Below the pieces are notes generated by a model. It was not told the origin of the DNA. It saw nothing but the letters and a program-made list of their open reading frames with translations, and searched no databases. DNA of 64,000 nt from Golubevia sp. BC0850 (taxonomy: Eukaryota; Basidiomycota; Exobasidiomycetes; Golubeviales; Golubeviaceae), in assembly GCA_012976225.1 (NCBI GenBank), contig JAAVVG010000029.1, positions 62,001 to 126,000 on the forward strand. The letters are read 5' to 3'. Position 1 is the first letter of the stretch; every line of letters starts with the position of its first letter. The position numbers were made by a program, and so were the translations under genes. Positions 26,801 to 36,796 of this stretch are shown here, one piece after another.

Positions 26801-29086
26801 ATCCGAATCAAATCTTTCAAGATTCTGCTCATCTCTTTTCTGACTTGGGTTGATTTCTCTTCTTTGCGATTTTGTTCCTTATTGATGACTTGAATTTTGG
26901 AATCTTTGTTCTTGGAGTGAATGTTCTTTCTCGACTGCTCTAGATCTTTCTTGAGGAATGTCAAAAGAGAAAAGGCTTGAGGTAAAATCATTTTGGAGGA
27001 TATCATCATGAGGAGGAAATCAGTTGAAGGTTCAACATTCTTTAAGATCGTATCCACCAGCTCTAAGCTTTTGACGATCTTGGAACTTTCTACTATGACG
27101 ATTTCATCCTCTTCACCTCGAAGCTTGTTCGAACCTAAGTCTGGATTGAAAGCTTTCCAAATATTATTCCAAAACCACTCCATCAATATCCTCCTCATAT
27201 CAACCGATTTAATTTCAGAGATTCTAACGATGTGAAAAGTAGAACATCGAATGAATAAACTCGGCGATTCTTGTTCAGTGGAAGGTCTTAAAATCTCCAA
27301 AATCTGTTCCAAGATGACATTGGTGAAGACTTCGTCTTTCAATCCTTGAGGAGGAGTCCTCAATATCTTGGAGATCTTGAACATCTTCTTCAGAATTGAG
27401 TTTGAATCTGGTTTGTCTTTCGAGTTGTCGTAGGAGGAGATTGACTCGTCTTGATCTTGATTGGTAGAGTTTAATCCACCAGCTTCCATCAAACACTTGA
27501 CTCCATCTTTGCGTAGTAATTGAGCTGACAAAAAATGTTGAGATATTGAAGTCAGGAACTTTGGAGGTTGAACTTTGGCTGAAGAAGGAAGTGTTGAGGA
27601 TGAGGTAGAGAAAGGGAAGATTGAAGGGTTGGGTGGAGAAGAAGAAATTGAGGACAGAGCAGAAAGAAGAGATAGAGTCGAAAGGCTACGGAGAGGGTGC
27701 GAAAGGTAATCGAATCGTGTCAGTTGATGTTTTCGCTGCCTCCGTCAATGTAGACGTAAGAATGAGGGAACGATCTGCATCATTTCTTCTTCGTTCGACT
27801 CACTTATTCATCAAGTCCTTCAAAATCTCTCCAGCTTTCCCTCTCTGGACTTCTCTTTCCTGGTAGATCGCCTTGTCCGAAGTCACCACTTGACTGGTCT
27901 CTGCTAGCCAGTTTGGGAGATCTAGACTCGACGATTTGTCGTTCTCTGAATCCAGTTGTTTAACGATCGAGGAGATAGCTTCGATGGGAGGTGTCGGGTA
28001 CCTGATAGGGCCGAAAGAGATCCTCAATCCAATTCCTAAGATTTCCGTTAGATTTGAAGAGAGCAGAGATCTTGAAAAGGTAGACCACTGGACTGAAAGC
28101 TGATTGCTAGAATCCACCTGCTCCTTGCCTTTCTTCAAGACTTCAGTAGGAAGGAGCTCGTTGAACAGAAAGTACAAGTGACTCAAAGAAGTGAAAGAGG
28201 TCTTGAAGGTAGAGTTCTTAGACCGGACAGTAGACTTGACGGCTTCGAGAAAACTGGAGGAAGACATCTCTCTTTTTCCACATTGTTGATTTGACCTTTC
28301 GATCTCTAGTTCTTCATCTTCTTGGATTTCCTGAATCCTAGAACCTTGAAAAGTTTGATTTCTGCTCCGTTCTTCTCGTATCCGATCCTCATCTGTTGTG
28401 CCATCTGCTTGATCTTGTTCGTTTCCGTTGAGGATTCTCTCAACATTTAGGTCCAGACTTGCATCATAATCTTTTAGACACGGCTTCACTAGAAATTGTA
28501 ATACCAGAGTTGTTAATGTGGACACAGCCTTAAGATCTTTTGAACCTAAGGAAAAGTTCTTAGGCTGGCTGAGTGAATCTTGAAGAGAAGTTATAAGCTC
28601 GTTTAACCGGATCAGAAGTTTCAGTGCTTCGAACCCAGTCTCTGAGAATGGTTGCTGCTTTTCAGACTTGATTCCTTCTGTCAGTTGATCTTCATCGAGG
28701 CCAAGAGAGCGAGATAAAAGATCCAGAGCATTGAAAACTTCTTCCCCTCTCGTCTCCTTTTCTTTCCCTTTACCTCGTTCTTCATCTGGAGTTCTCGCCT
28801 GGTGTTGAGGATTGATAGAGCCTGAAGGGAATTCTGAATGGATAGAAGACTCGAAAGCTAGTAATCTTACGTTTAACTTGTTCTTCAAAGCTTCGATTGG
28901 AGATTTTGGATCGGAGATAAGATTTGAATGAGAATCATCTTTCTCTTTCCCTTTTTTTGAGCTTGGAATTGATGGAGTTCGTTTGAAGTTAAGGATTGAA
29001 TCTGATTGACCGCTTAGAAAGCTTGCAGATTTGAGCAGCTTTGAGATTTGAGATTGAGTGGAAGAAGAAGAAGAAGAATTTGTCAT
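23811..29086 (-). CDS. RTP1: Rtp1/TANGO6-like RNA polymerase II nuclear-import and assembly factor
   Basis: Large alpha-solenoid protein, about 1,600 residues in six exons. Exon 1 is 29086-27804, exon 2 is 27685-26573, exon 3 is about 26478-26156, and three more run down to the stop at 23811. The conserved C-terminal HEAT-like block is clear: EALRLLQDPILPVRAHGLIL, then YLYLNAVQGLAELG, RLRVGEALMVVIQKCGD, LRRSALLLLSLLVRGT, and at the end VSARDLLEECKALELDSLRD. These match the two Rtp1 C-terminal domains. The N-terminal half is Ser/Lys/Glu-rich and poorly conserved. Yeast Rtp1 links RNA polymerase II subunits to nuclear pore proteins; TANGO6 is the animal counterpart. The gene shares a 252-bp divergent promoter with the gene at 29339. 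Confidence 0.83.
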
Positions 29087-29338
29087 GGCTCAGGAATGCT
29101 CCTTGTAGATCCCAATCAAGGTGCGGACATGAGATTAGACTGAGTAAGACACCAATTGAAGGTCTGATCTCTGTCGAAGAGGTTGTGAGGAGGAGAAGAA
29201 GAAGAAAAGAGAAAGAACCTAATCTGATTGCGTGAAACCCGCTAAAAACCCGCAAGACACGCGTCAGCTCTTTCACTTCTTCCGATTTGCAACGTTCTGC
29301 TGCTTTCTTCTCCACTACTTCGAACGAATTCTTCTATT

Positions 29339-30490
29339 ATGGACAACTCAAACTCTAGAACAAGTCACGATGTTTATCTACAACTTCTGCCAGATCATTG
29401 CCCTCTACTGGTGACTGAACCTCTATTCGACATCATCAAGAAAGCTCTCGCTTCATCCCAAGATCGATCGGAATCAGCAGCCCAGGAAATCGACTCCATC
29501 CTCTCTGCTCATCTTGAATCAGACGTTTTAGAAAAAGCAAGTTTCGAGGGGCAGCGGTGTTATGAATTCTTTTCTAAGCTGCTCAAAGTCCTGTTGGAAT
29601 CCGCATTGCAAATCCCAATCGAAAACGAATTCTTACACGCAAGGCTGGCAGGGATTATCATTCAAGTCTCCAAAATTGAAAGGGAGGAGATTCTAGAAAG
29701 AGATCAAATCTACAGGTGGCATGAATTGCCAGAGATGTGGATTGGGTTCGAGGAAAAGTGGCACAGTGAGTACGGGATCGAGTCGCTGGAGCACTGCGCA
29801 GCTGTTTCCAAGTGCGTCACGTACTACGTATGTAACAGACGAAAGAAGAGTCTCTTGTATCGTTCCCTTTGTCATTAGAAGAAAGACAGAAGATGCATTT
29901 CTGTCTTGACCCGAGTGAAACCTCACGCGCCTCTGACACCCTTTTACCTTTTCCCATTCTTCGTTTCCGCTCAAGGCATCGGACCTGGTGGAACTGAAGA
30001 TCAAGATTGGAAGAGAATTAATTTCTCTCAGGCTATTTTAGTTGGTCTCAATTCCTGTAGACCTCTCTCTGAGGCTTCAACATCAATACTACGTAGTTGG
30101 AGTCGTTGGGGAGTGATCGTCTTGATGCAAACCTTGGAAGGAGAATACTCAGACTTCAAAACGAAGACCATTTCTCAGAATCCTATCAGGGAAGAAGAAC
30201 AAGTGGGTTGGTTAGAGACTAGTGAGATTTGGATCTCAAAAGCTGGAGTCGAAATCTACAGATCAAGTGGTTTGGAAGAGCAAGTTGGAATTGCTAAGCA
30301 AGGAGAAGGCCCTCTTTGGAAGGAGTATCTTAAGGAGAATGATTTAAGAGGGAACAGGTGGAAGTTTTGGAAGGAGAGATTGAGGGTTCTTGGAGATTTT
30401 GAAGGGAGTGACGAAGACATCAAGAGGCTTTCTAGATCCTTGATTGAGAAAATGGAGAAGATCGAAATCAGCTTTCAATCAGAAGTCTAA
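29339..30490 (+). CDS. Uncharacterised fungal protein (DUF3632-like)
   Basis: Two exons. The first runs from MDNSNSRTSHDVYLQLLPDH through a helical region to LEHCAAVSKCVTYYV at about 29830. The second starts near 29975 with IGPGGTEDQDWKRINFSQAI and ends at 30490. A donor just after TACTACGTAT restores the frame at the acceptor CTCAAG; the more canonical donor three bases earlier does not. The RWHELPEMWIGFEEKWHS segment (Trp, Leu-Pro, aromatic, Glu/Trp) resembles the pattern of the fungal DUF3632 proteins, whose function is unknown. There are no signal peptide or membrane helices. It lies head-to-head with RTP1. Confidence 0.6.
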
Positions 30491-31170
30491 TAGGTTTGGC
30501 TTCAACTTCAAGAGATCACGGGTCAGAGGATGCTCAAGACTAGGGGTCAAGATCTTCCTGAGATGAAACGCCTCACGCGGTTCTTCTTCTCAACTCTCGC
30601 AACGCTTCGAAGACGCAAGATCGGATCGGTTCTTCTTCTCTCTCGTACAATCTGTACGACTATGCGTATGGCTGGGGAATTCGAATTCTTCATCTAGCTT
30701 TGTCGACGCTTCGTCCTTCCTGAATCCTGACATCTCTGTGATGGAGAGTCACCTTCATTCTCCATGTTTTCTGGTTTCATTTGGACTAAACCTCGCCCAA
30801 ATATGCAATTTCCTCGAATCCAGCTACTATCATGCTCGATTCTGCAATGATTCATTCAGAGTGATCATTCTCCTCTTCAAATGAGATGACCACCACGCGG
30901 TCAGCCCCTGCTTCGTATCTCCGACGACTACCTCCCTTTAGTATCAGTTTTGCGCGAATCTTCGGAAGAGAAAGGAAAATCAAGTGCACGAAGAAAGTTT
31001 AGACCTTGACCGGCCAAGCGGACCCGCGTAGAAATGTACTAGTGCATGGGGATCCATCGAGGTGGAAAAGGTATAAAAGGACTTTGAAAATTCGAATCCT
31101 CCCAATCCACACCAACTCTTCTCAACTTCCATCTCTCCAAATCATTCGATTCCTTTAAATTCAATCAAAG
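30491..31170. other. Intergenic, promoter region of the secreted-protein gene
   Basis: About 0.7 kb without a gene. The right end has a strong TATA element and a C/T-rich leader ahead of the ATG at 31171. Confidence 0.5.
31072..31078 (+). promoter_or_regulatory. TATA box of the secreted-protein gene
   Basis: TATAAAA about 93 bp upstream of the ATG, followed by a pyrimidine-rich initiator region. This layout is usual for highly or conditionally expressed fungal genes. Confidence 0.5.
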
Positions 31171-31914
31171 ATGCAATTCTCTAACTCGCTCTTCTCAGCT
31201 GTCTCTTTGGCGTTCCTAATCTCCTCAGTCTCAAGTAGTCCTATCCAACGCTCAGACGATGTCACTTGTTCATACGTCACCGCAGCTTTCCTCACCCTCC
31301 AGACCGAGCTCTATACTCCAGGTGAAACTGGCGGTTCCGACTACACCTTTGTTGGACTTTCAGCTCCAGATGGATCCAACAGTAGATTCTTGACCACAAA
31401 ACGTGCAGATGGAAAGGTTATCAATTCGGATTTCGCATTTTACAACTGCTCTTCTAAGTTCATGGGCTATGAGACTGTGGAAGGAAGTGGAGACGGAGCT
31501 TTTGGTGAAAACACTAAGAGTGAGTAACACTCTCGAGGTCCCGATGTCGACACTCACTCACCTTTGAACTTTCCTCCTCTGTATCTCATTTCTTCAGCTT
31601 TCTACGGTCACATCGCACCATACACCGACAACCACAATCCTAAGCACTGTCTCACCAAGGGAACAGATCCGACCGACCCTACCGTGGTCTTGGACGAGTA
31701 CTGCTCTTTCTCAGACGATGATTCTCAATCTTCCAACTTCTTCTCTTACATTGAAAATTACACCAATGCTGCCGTCTTCCTAGGTGGACCAAAGGGTAGT
31801 TCAAATGATTACTACATCACCTTGAGTGACGATGGTACCGTTCATTTCAATTCTGGAACCGCTCCTGAAGGAACCACCCAATACTACTTAGGATTACCTC
31901 AATTCGTCGATTAA
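31171..31914 (+). CDS. Small secreted protein of unknown function
   Basis: Two exons (31171-31519 and 31598-31914) give 221 residues. The first 22 or so (MQFSNSLFSAVSLAFLISSV...) form a signal peptide with likely cleavage after the SSVSS stretch. The mature chain has five cysteines (in CSY, NCSS, HCLT, YCSF contexts and similar), Asn-X-Ser/Thr sites such as NCS and NYT, many Asp/Ser/Thr/Gly, and no catalytic motif that I recognise. It ends GLPQFVD. Codon use is rich in C- and T-ending codons, suggesting strong expression. A TATA box precedes it. It could be a cell-wall, adhesin-like or effector-like protein; the sequence does not say which. Confidence 0.75.
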
Positions 31915-32357
31915 ATGCTACCCACTTTTGAACAGTTTCTTTCGGTCTACCTCAGTAGAACTTTATGCTGGCCAATGGATATCCTCATTTGTATTCTCTT
32001 CTACTTCCCAGACATTTCATCAAACCTTCAGCTTTGTTGGTGTTACATATTGTACTTACTTTACGTACCCTTCTTTCAATTTACTTTATCGTTCTGTTCC
32101 TCTTGATCTTTTGAAGATCGCCTTCTCTGTGGTGTTCATCCTCGTCGGGATCCAGAGCTTTGCTTCAGGCTCAAGAAACGGTGCCGACAAAGTAAAGACA
32201 AGTCGCGAGTAGCAAGACAGGAATTACAGGTAGACATCGAGTTACAACAAAACCTCCAAACATTTAACACAGTGGTTCTTCAGGAAGAATCTCTCCGAAC
32301 TAGTAAGTAATTAGGGAGAACTCAAAGGAGAGAAAAATGGAGTGCATTTTGCAAGGA
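31915..32357. other. Convergent intergenic region
   Basis: T-rich 3' flank of the secreted-protein gene facing the 3' end of the enoyl-CoA isomerase gene. The short open frames here show hydrophobic runs from T-rich composition only; no gene is supported. Confidence 0.45.
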
Positions 32358-33493
32358 TCACAACTTGGCCAGTTCGGCCAATCTTGCTTTGGCTGGCTCA
32401 CTCGGAGCTTTCAAAATCTCAAGCCAGGGTGCGTGTAGCACCACCTTGTTAGGACCAAAAGCTCCTCTTCCAGCTTTCACCTGAACTCTCTGAGCCAATT
32501 GAATTGCAGCTTCCAAAGTTTCCTTTCCACCACCTGTTTGACCTTTCTGTGGAGCTACGATGTCTACGATATCCAGTGACTGAGCTTCAGTAGCCGAGAA
32601 CCTGTGTCCTTCAAGAAACATCTTGCGAGCTACAATTGAGCCTCGGATCTTTGCTTCTAAGACGGCGAAGAGACCTGCAAGAAAGGAATGAAGAAGAGTT
32701 AGTGGCGACGTTCGAAGAGACGGACGATTGGCGAAGACAAAAAGACTGTTTCCACCAGGTGGTAGAACAGCACCAAAACTAGAGATTATAGAAGGGATTT
32801 TGGTGTAGAGGTTAGTGAGAATCCTTATACCAAGTCACAAAAGAATGCCAAAGCTCTGACTCACTCGATCTCGTTCATGCACAGGAAGCCTCTATTTCCG
32901 TTCATCACCCTATAGTCATGACCCACAGCGACTGCGAATGCAGCAGCGAATGCATGACCATTGATGGCGGCGATTGTCGGGATTGGAAAGGTCAGAAGGC
33001 GGCGATAAACTGTGAAGAAGATTGGGGTTTGGGGGAAGGAGCGGCTGAGTAAATCCATAGGATTGCTTTCCCTTAATCCTCTTTCTGAAAAAGACCTACC
33101 CGGATTGAGAAGATCAAAAAAGGTAGGGTTTTTGGAGGCTGCTGCAAAATCGAGACCTAAGTGTGCGGAACACAGGGGTTAGCATGTCGTTGTAAGCCGT
33201 TTGACTTTTCAAATCTGCCCACTTCCCATCAGTAGCTCACCATTACTATAGAACTTTTCACTGATTGCAGTGGTGATTAGAGCAGCTCCCTTAAGAGCAT
33301 CGGAGCCTTTGGCGATCTTCTCCCACTTTTGCTCCACTACGTCGAGTCCTTGCATCAAAGCACTGATGAATTCTGGAGTCAGAAGGTTGTCTGGAGTTTG
33401 ACTTCCCAGAAATTTGAGAACGAAGATAGAGGGTTTGGGCTCCGAGAGCTCGAGCAAAGCGGTACCAGAACCAGGGAATAAAGTCGTAGTCAT
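32358..33493 (-). CDS. ECI1: Peroxisomal enoyl-CoA hydratase/isomerase (Eci1-like delta3,delta2-enoyl-CoA isomerase)
   Basis: Crotonase-fold enzyme that shifts double bonds of unsaturated fatty acyl-CoA during beta-oxidation. Four exons (33493-33241, 33156-32865, 32778-32756, 32674-32358) encode 294 residues. Family features are the early ALITTAISEKFYSNGLDF (CoA-binding, oxyanion hole), PTIAAINGHAFAAAFAVAV with HDYRVM, and the motif split across exons, MNEIDFGAVLPPG. Exon 3 is only 23 nt and supplies FGAVLPP. The protein ends in -AKL, a PTS1 peroxisome-targeting tripeptide. Eci1-type and plant-like fungal homologues share this layout; dienoyl-CoA isomerase is a less likely alternative. Confidence 0.85.
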
Positions 33494-34010
33494 TAGGGAA
33501 GGGAGGGGCAGGATGTGGTCGAGAGGCGAAGAGAAGGCAGGAGGACCTTATATATGACAGTTCTGGGTATTTCAGTTCCGGTTTCCGGATTTTAAATGAG
33601 ATTTCAGTAGACTCAAATGGGTCTGTGGCGGAAGATCTTGTTGCGACTTGCGTTGTGCGTATAGCAACGACGCTTAGGAAGTTGCTCTTCCTCCGAACGG
33701 ACGTAACAGATCAGATCCAATCATCAATCAGAGAAAGGTAGCAAGCAACAGAACTAGATCAAGAATCTGAATGATTAGTTAGAGGACCAAACCAGAAGAA
33801 TCACGCTCACATCCAATAGAGGAGGCGGATATACTTTAAGCTCTCTGCTGGAGAGAGTTCGATGCAAGCGCGAGAGCCTGGGCAGAGCTTCAATGGAGTT
33901 AAGCCTAGCAGTCGAGATGTTGAAGGTGATAGGCTATCTAGAGTGAGTACAACGCAAAACGTTCGAAGAGATGTACCAAAGGAGGGGCGAAAGGGAGGAG
34001 GCAAAGCAGG
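33494..34010. other. Divergent intergenic region between the isomerase and GPI1
   Basis: About 0.5 kb carrying both promoters. An open stretch starting at an ATG near 33864 could be an alternative first exon of GPI1, but I favour the start at 34011. No other feature was recognised. Confidence 0.35.
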
Positions 34011-36524
34011 ATGAGAAGATTCTCAAAGGGAAGCAGTCCTTCCTCTACGCAGTACGATAGACTGATCTCAAACTCCAAATCAATTCAAGTCTATCAAGAT
34101 CTCGAACATTCAGTCTTCAGGAGGGAGTTCCAATCTAGCTGCCAGCAGTCAGATCCAGATCTTCTGGCCAAGGTCCTTTCCATCTTCGAATGGGAACCAT
34201 GCTATCATAGGCTGGCTTAGAGAGGGAGGTCCTGGAGAGTTGATCGCTGTAGTTGCTGGTCTTCTACCTTTTCCTCTCCCCTTGGACCTGGCTACTGAAT
34301 TGGAGAAGTTTCAACCCCCCGAGGGTCAAGATTCTTCCTCTCTCTCTCCCCGCATTCTTGGAGAGTGCTCCATCCCATTCCCCCTTGGAACAGCAAGAGC
34401 AAGACAGACTTCCAAATTCGAAACTGAAGCATTCGAGGACCGCAAGGGAAAAGGAAGAGCCACCGAAGAAGAGGTCCAGGCAGCTCGACGAGATCTATCA
34501 GAATCCAATTCTGACTTTTGGATCAACACCTCGCTCCCTAGCTTCAAGAGAAAGAAGCGGTGGAAGAAGTCTTCCGAATTTCTGATTCCTTGCATCAATA
34601 AGTGAGTCATACGTGTGCCATCAGAGCCTTCTTGGTTGATTACTGAGTTGTCCTTTCCGTCCTCTGCTTCCAGACTTCGGCTACCTTCGTCTCTTTCTGC
34701 AACACCAAACCGAACGAGGGCTGCCCGTCCTCTCACAAGGAAAGCGTATTCTCAAGCTGTTTCGCTAGTTCTCTACACTCCCCCTCGACCAGAGATTCTT
34801 CAATTTCTCTCTCTCGATCCTCTTCAGCTCTCTGCAACCCCAGACGCCGAACCTGAGATCTCCATCAACGACAAGAGTCAGGGCGGCTCGAATTCAGGCT
34901 TCATCTCAGAAGAAGCTATGACTCCCATGCAAGGCAAGTTGGAGAAGCTGGTTGCCTTAGATCCGGAGAGATGGTTTGAAGTGACAGGAGGCTATGGCGA
35001 ATTCTCTCCTGGAAGTGGTCTTCGGAGGGCCGTCGAACTTGTGAGTCTTTCCTTTGTATCGGCCAAAGGAGTTATCTACTGAAACTTCTTCATCTCTTAA
35101 CTCTTCAGATCAACGAAACGAAGCTCTTAATGGGACGTTTACAGCAGCGACAGCCTGACACTTCTTCTGGAAATCGAGACGACGCAACTCTTTCCAAACC
35201 ACTGCTGATTCTCTTGTCAGTCCTCAGTCATGCCCAAGGTTGTCTTCATTCCCGGATCCTTTTCATCAGAGGTGGGAAATACAGCCTCGTAGATATTTCA
35301 GCTGCCGGTGAGTCGAAGAATCTCCCATTCGCGGTCTTAAATAGCTCTCCCGACTGACATCTGCCCCCTTTCCCACTTCTAGCTCGTCAACTCGACGTTC
35401 GACTGACTCAACTTCAACTGTGGCCTATCCGTGCATCTCGTCTTCGTCAACTTCGTCGGGGTCGCCTGGCTCCCATCTCTGCTCTGAGCGCCCAATACAT
35501 TGGAGTATGGAACGGAATCTGGCTGGTGGCGAACGATCTCATTCTCGGCTACGCTTTTGGATGGACCTTAAGAAGCAAGAGTCTTCAGATTTCGGATTGG
35601 ATTACCTACTGGATTCTGAAGACTACCAACGAGTGGGTGGTTCAAATCCTTGCCTGGCTCGGAGATTGGCCAGCCGGTCTCAAGCTCAACACGGAACTGG
35701 CTCTCTTCTTTGGAGACATGTATCAAGGAATGACAGACATCTGGGTGAAGGAAGGACTATCTAGGATTCTACCAAACCTACCGCAACTGATCCACTCGGT
35801 CGGGATAGCGGGCCAAGTGCTAGGCATGACGATGACGATCTCTCTGGTCATCGACGCTCTTAATCTTTTCACCCTTCATCTTACTGGCTTCTACTCTATC
35901 GGAAGAGCAGTATATGTCTTCTTCCTCTACGTTCTGGACTCTCTCTTCAATCTCTTCAGAGGGAAGAAGAGGAATCCTCTACGAGCAGGGAGAATCGATG
36001 ACGCAAGTTACGAATTGGATCAACTACTACTCGGAACTATCTTCTTCGTCTTGTTGACCTTTCTATTTCCGACAGTCTTCGTCTACTATTTGACGTTCGC
36101 TCTCTACAGACTGGCCACTGCCGTTTTGCGAACAGGACTGGAGACTGCTCTGGCGTTCTTGAATCGTCTACCTCTATTCGCTCTCATGCTCAGGCTCAAG
36201 GATCCCCATCGTCTTCCTTTCGGAATTGAACTCAGATCAATTGATTCTGAGCTTTCAAGAGCCAGTCATCAAGCGCCATTTGACCGGATAACAAAAGAAA
36301 ATCGAGTCAAGAACGAGGTGGTGGATTCTCAGGAGGAGAGGGATGTGAAGGATTTCCAAAAACCTCGCAAATCAGAGCCTCACTTCTCAAGTGGATCCAT
36401 TCCAGTTTCAGTGTATGAGGTGATCAATGTTCCCCTGCATTTTCCATCTCTTTTCGCGGGCGTAGAGGGGTTTGCTACGATTCCCAAACTCGTCTTCAGA
36501 ATCCTATCCGGAAGCTTTTTCTAA
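34011..36524 (+). CDS. GPI1: Gpi1/PIG-Q subunit of the GPI-N-acetylglucosaminyltransferase
   Basis: Component of the ER complex that transfers GlcNAc to phosphatidylinositol, the first step of GPI-anchor synthesis. The C-terminal half is diagnostic: LTQLQLWPIRASRLRQL, YIGVWNGIWLVANDLILGYA, LNTELALFFGDMYQGMTDIW, VLGMTMTISLVIDALNLFTL, LFRGKKRNPLRAGRIDDASY, then DQLLLGTIFFVLLTFLFPTV and VYYLTFALYRLATAVL with several membrane helices. The N-terminus reads QIQIFWPRSF and AIIGWLREGGPGELIAVVAG, like PIG-Q proteins. The exact 5' end is less sure. A 41-nt first exon (34011-34051) spliced from GTACGA to the acceptor before 34146 joins in phase. Later exons start at 34674, 35109 and about 35384. Confidence 0.9.
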
Positions 36525-36796
36525 CTCTTGTAATATCTCACCTTTTGAATTTCAACACCATTTTTGATCTGAAAATGACCTTGATCTTCTCAATGAACCT
36601 TATAGCTAAACTCCCCTAAGACATCTTTGTGTGAAGAAAGCTTTTGGCCAAGAAGAATCTCCCCAAAACAGGTTTCTTCCCGACCCATCGCCATCATCGC
36701 CACCACTTCAACTCAACTCCACCTTCTCTTAACCTGGAGTCTTCTAAAAATTCTTCACTAAGATCGACAGTTCGCTGTCTAGTAGTTGGTCTTACC

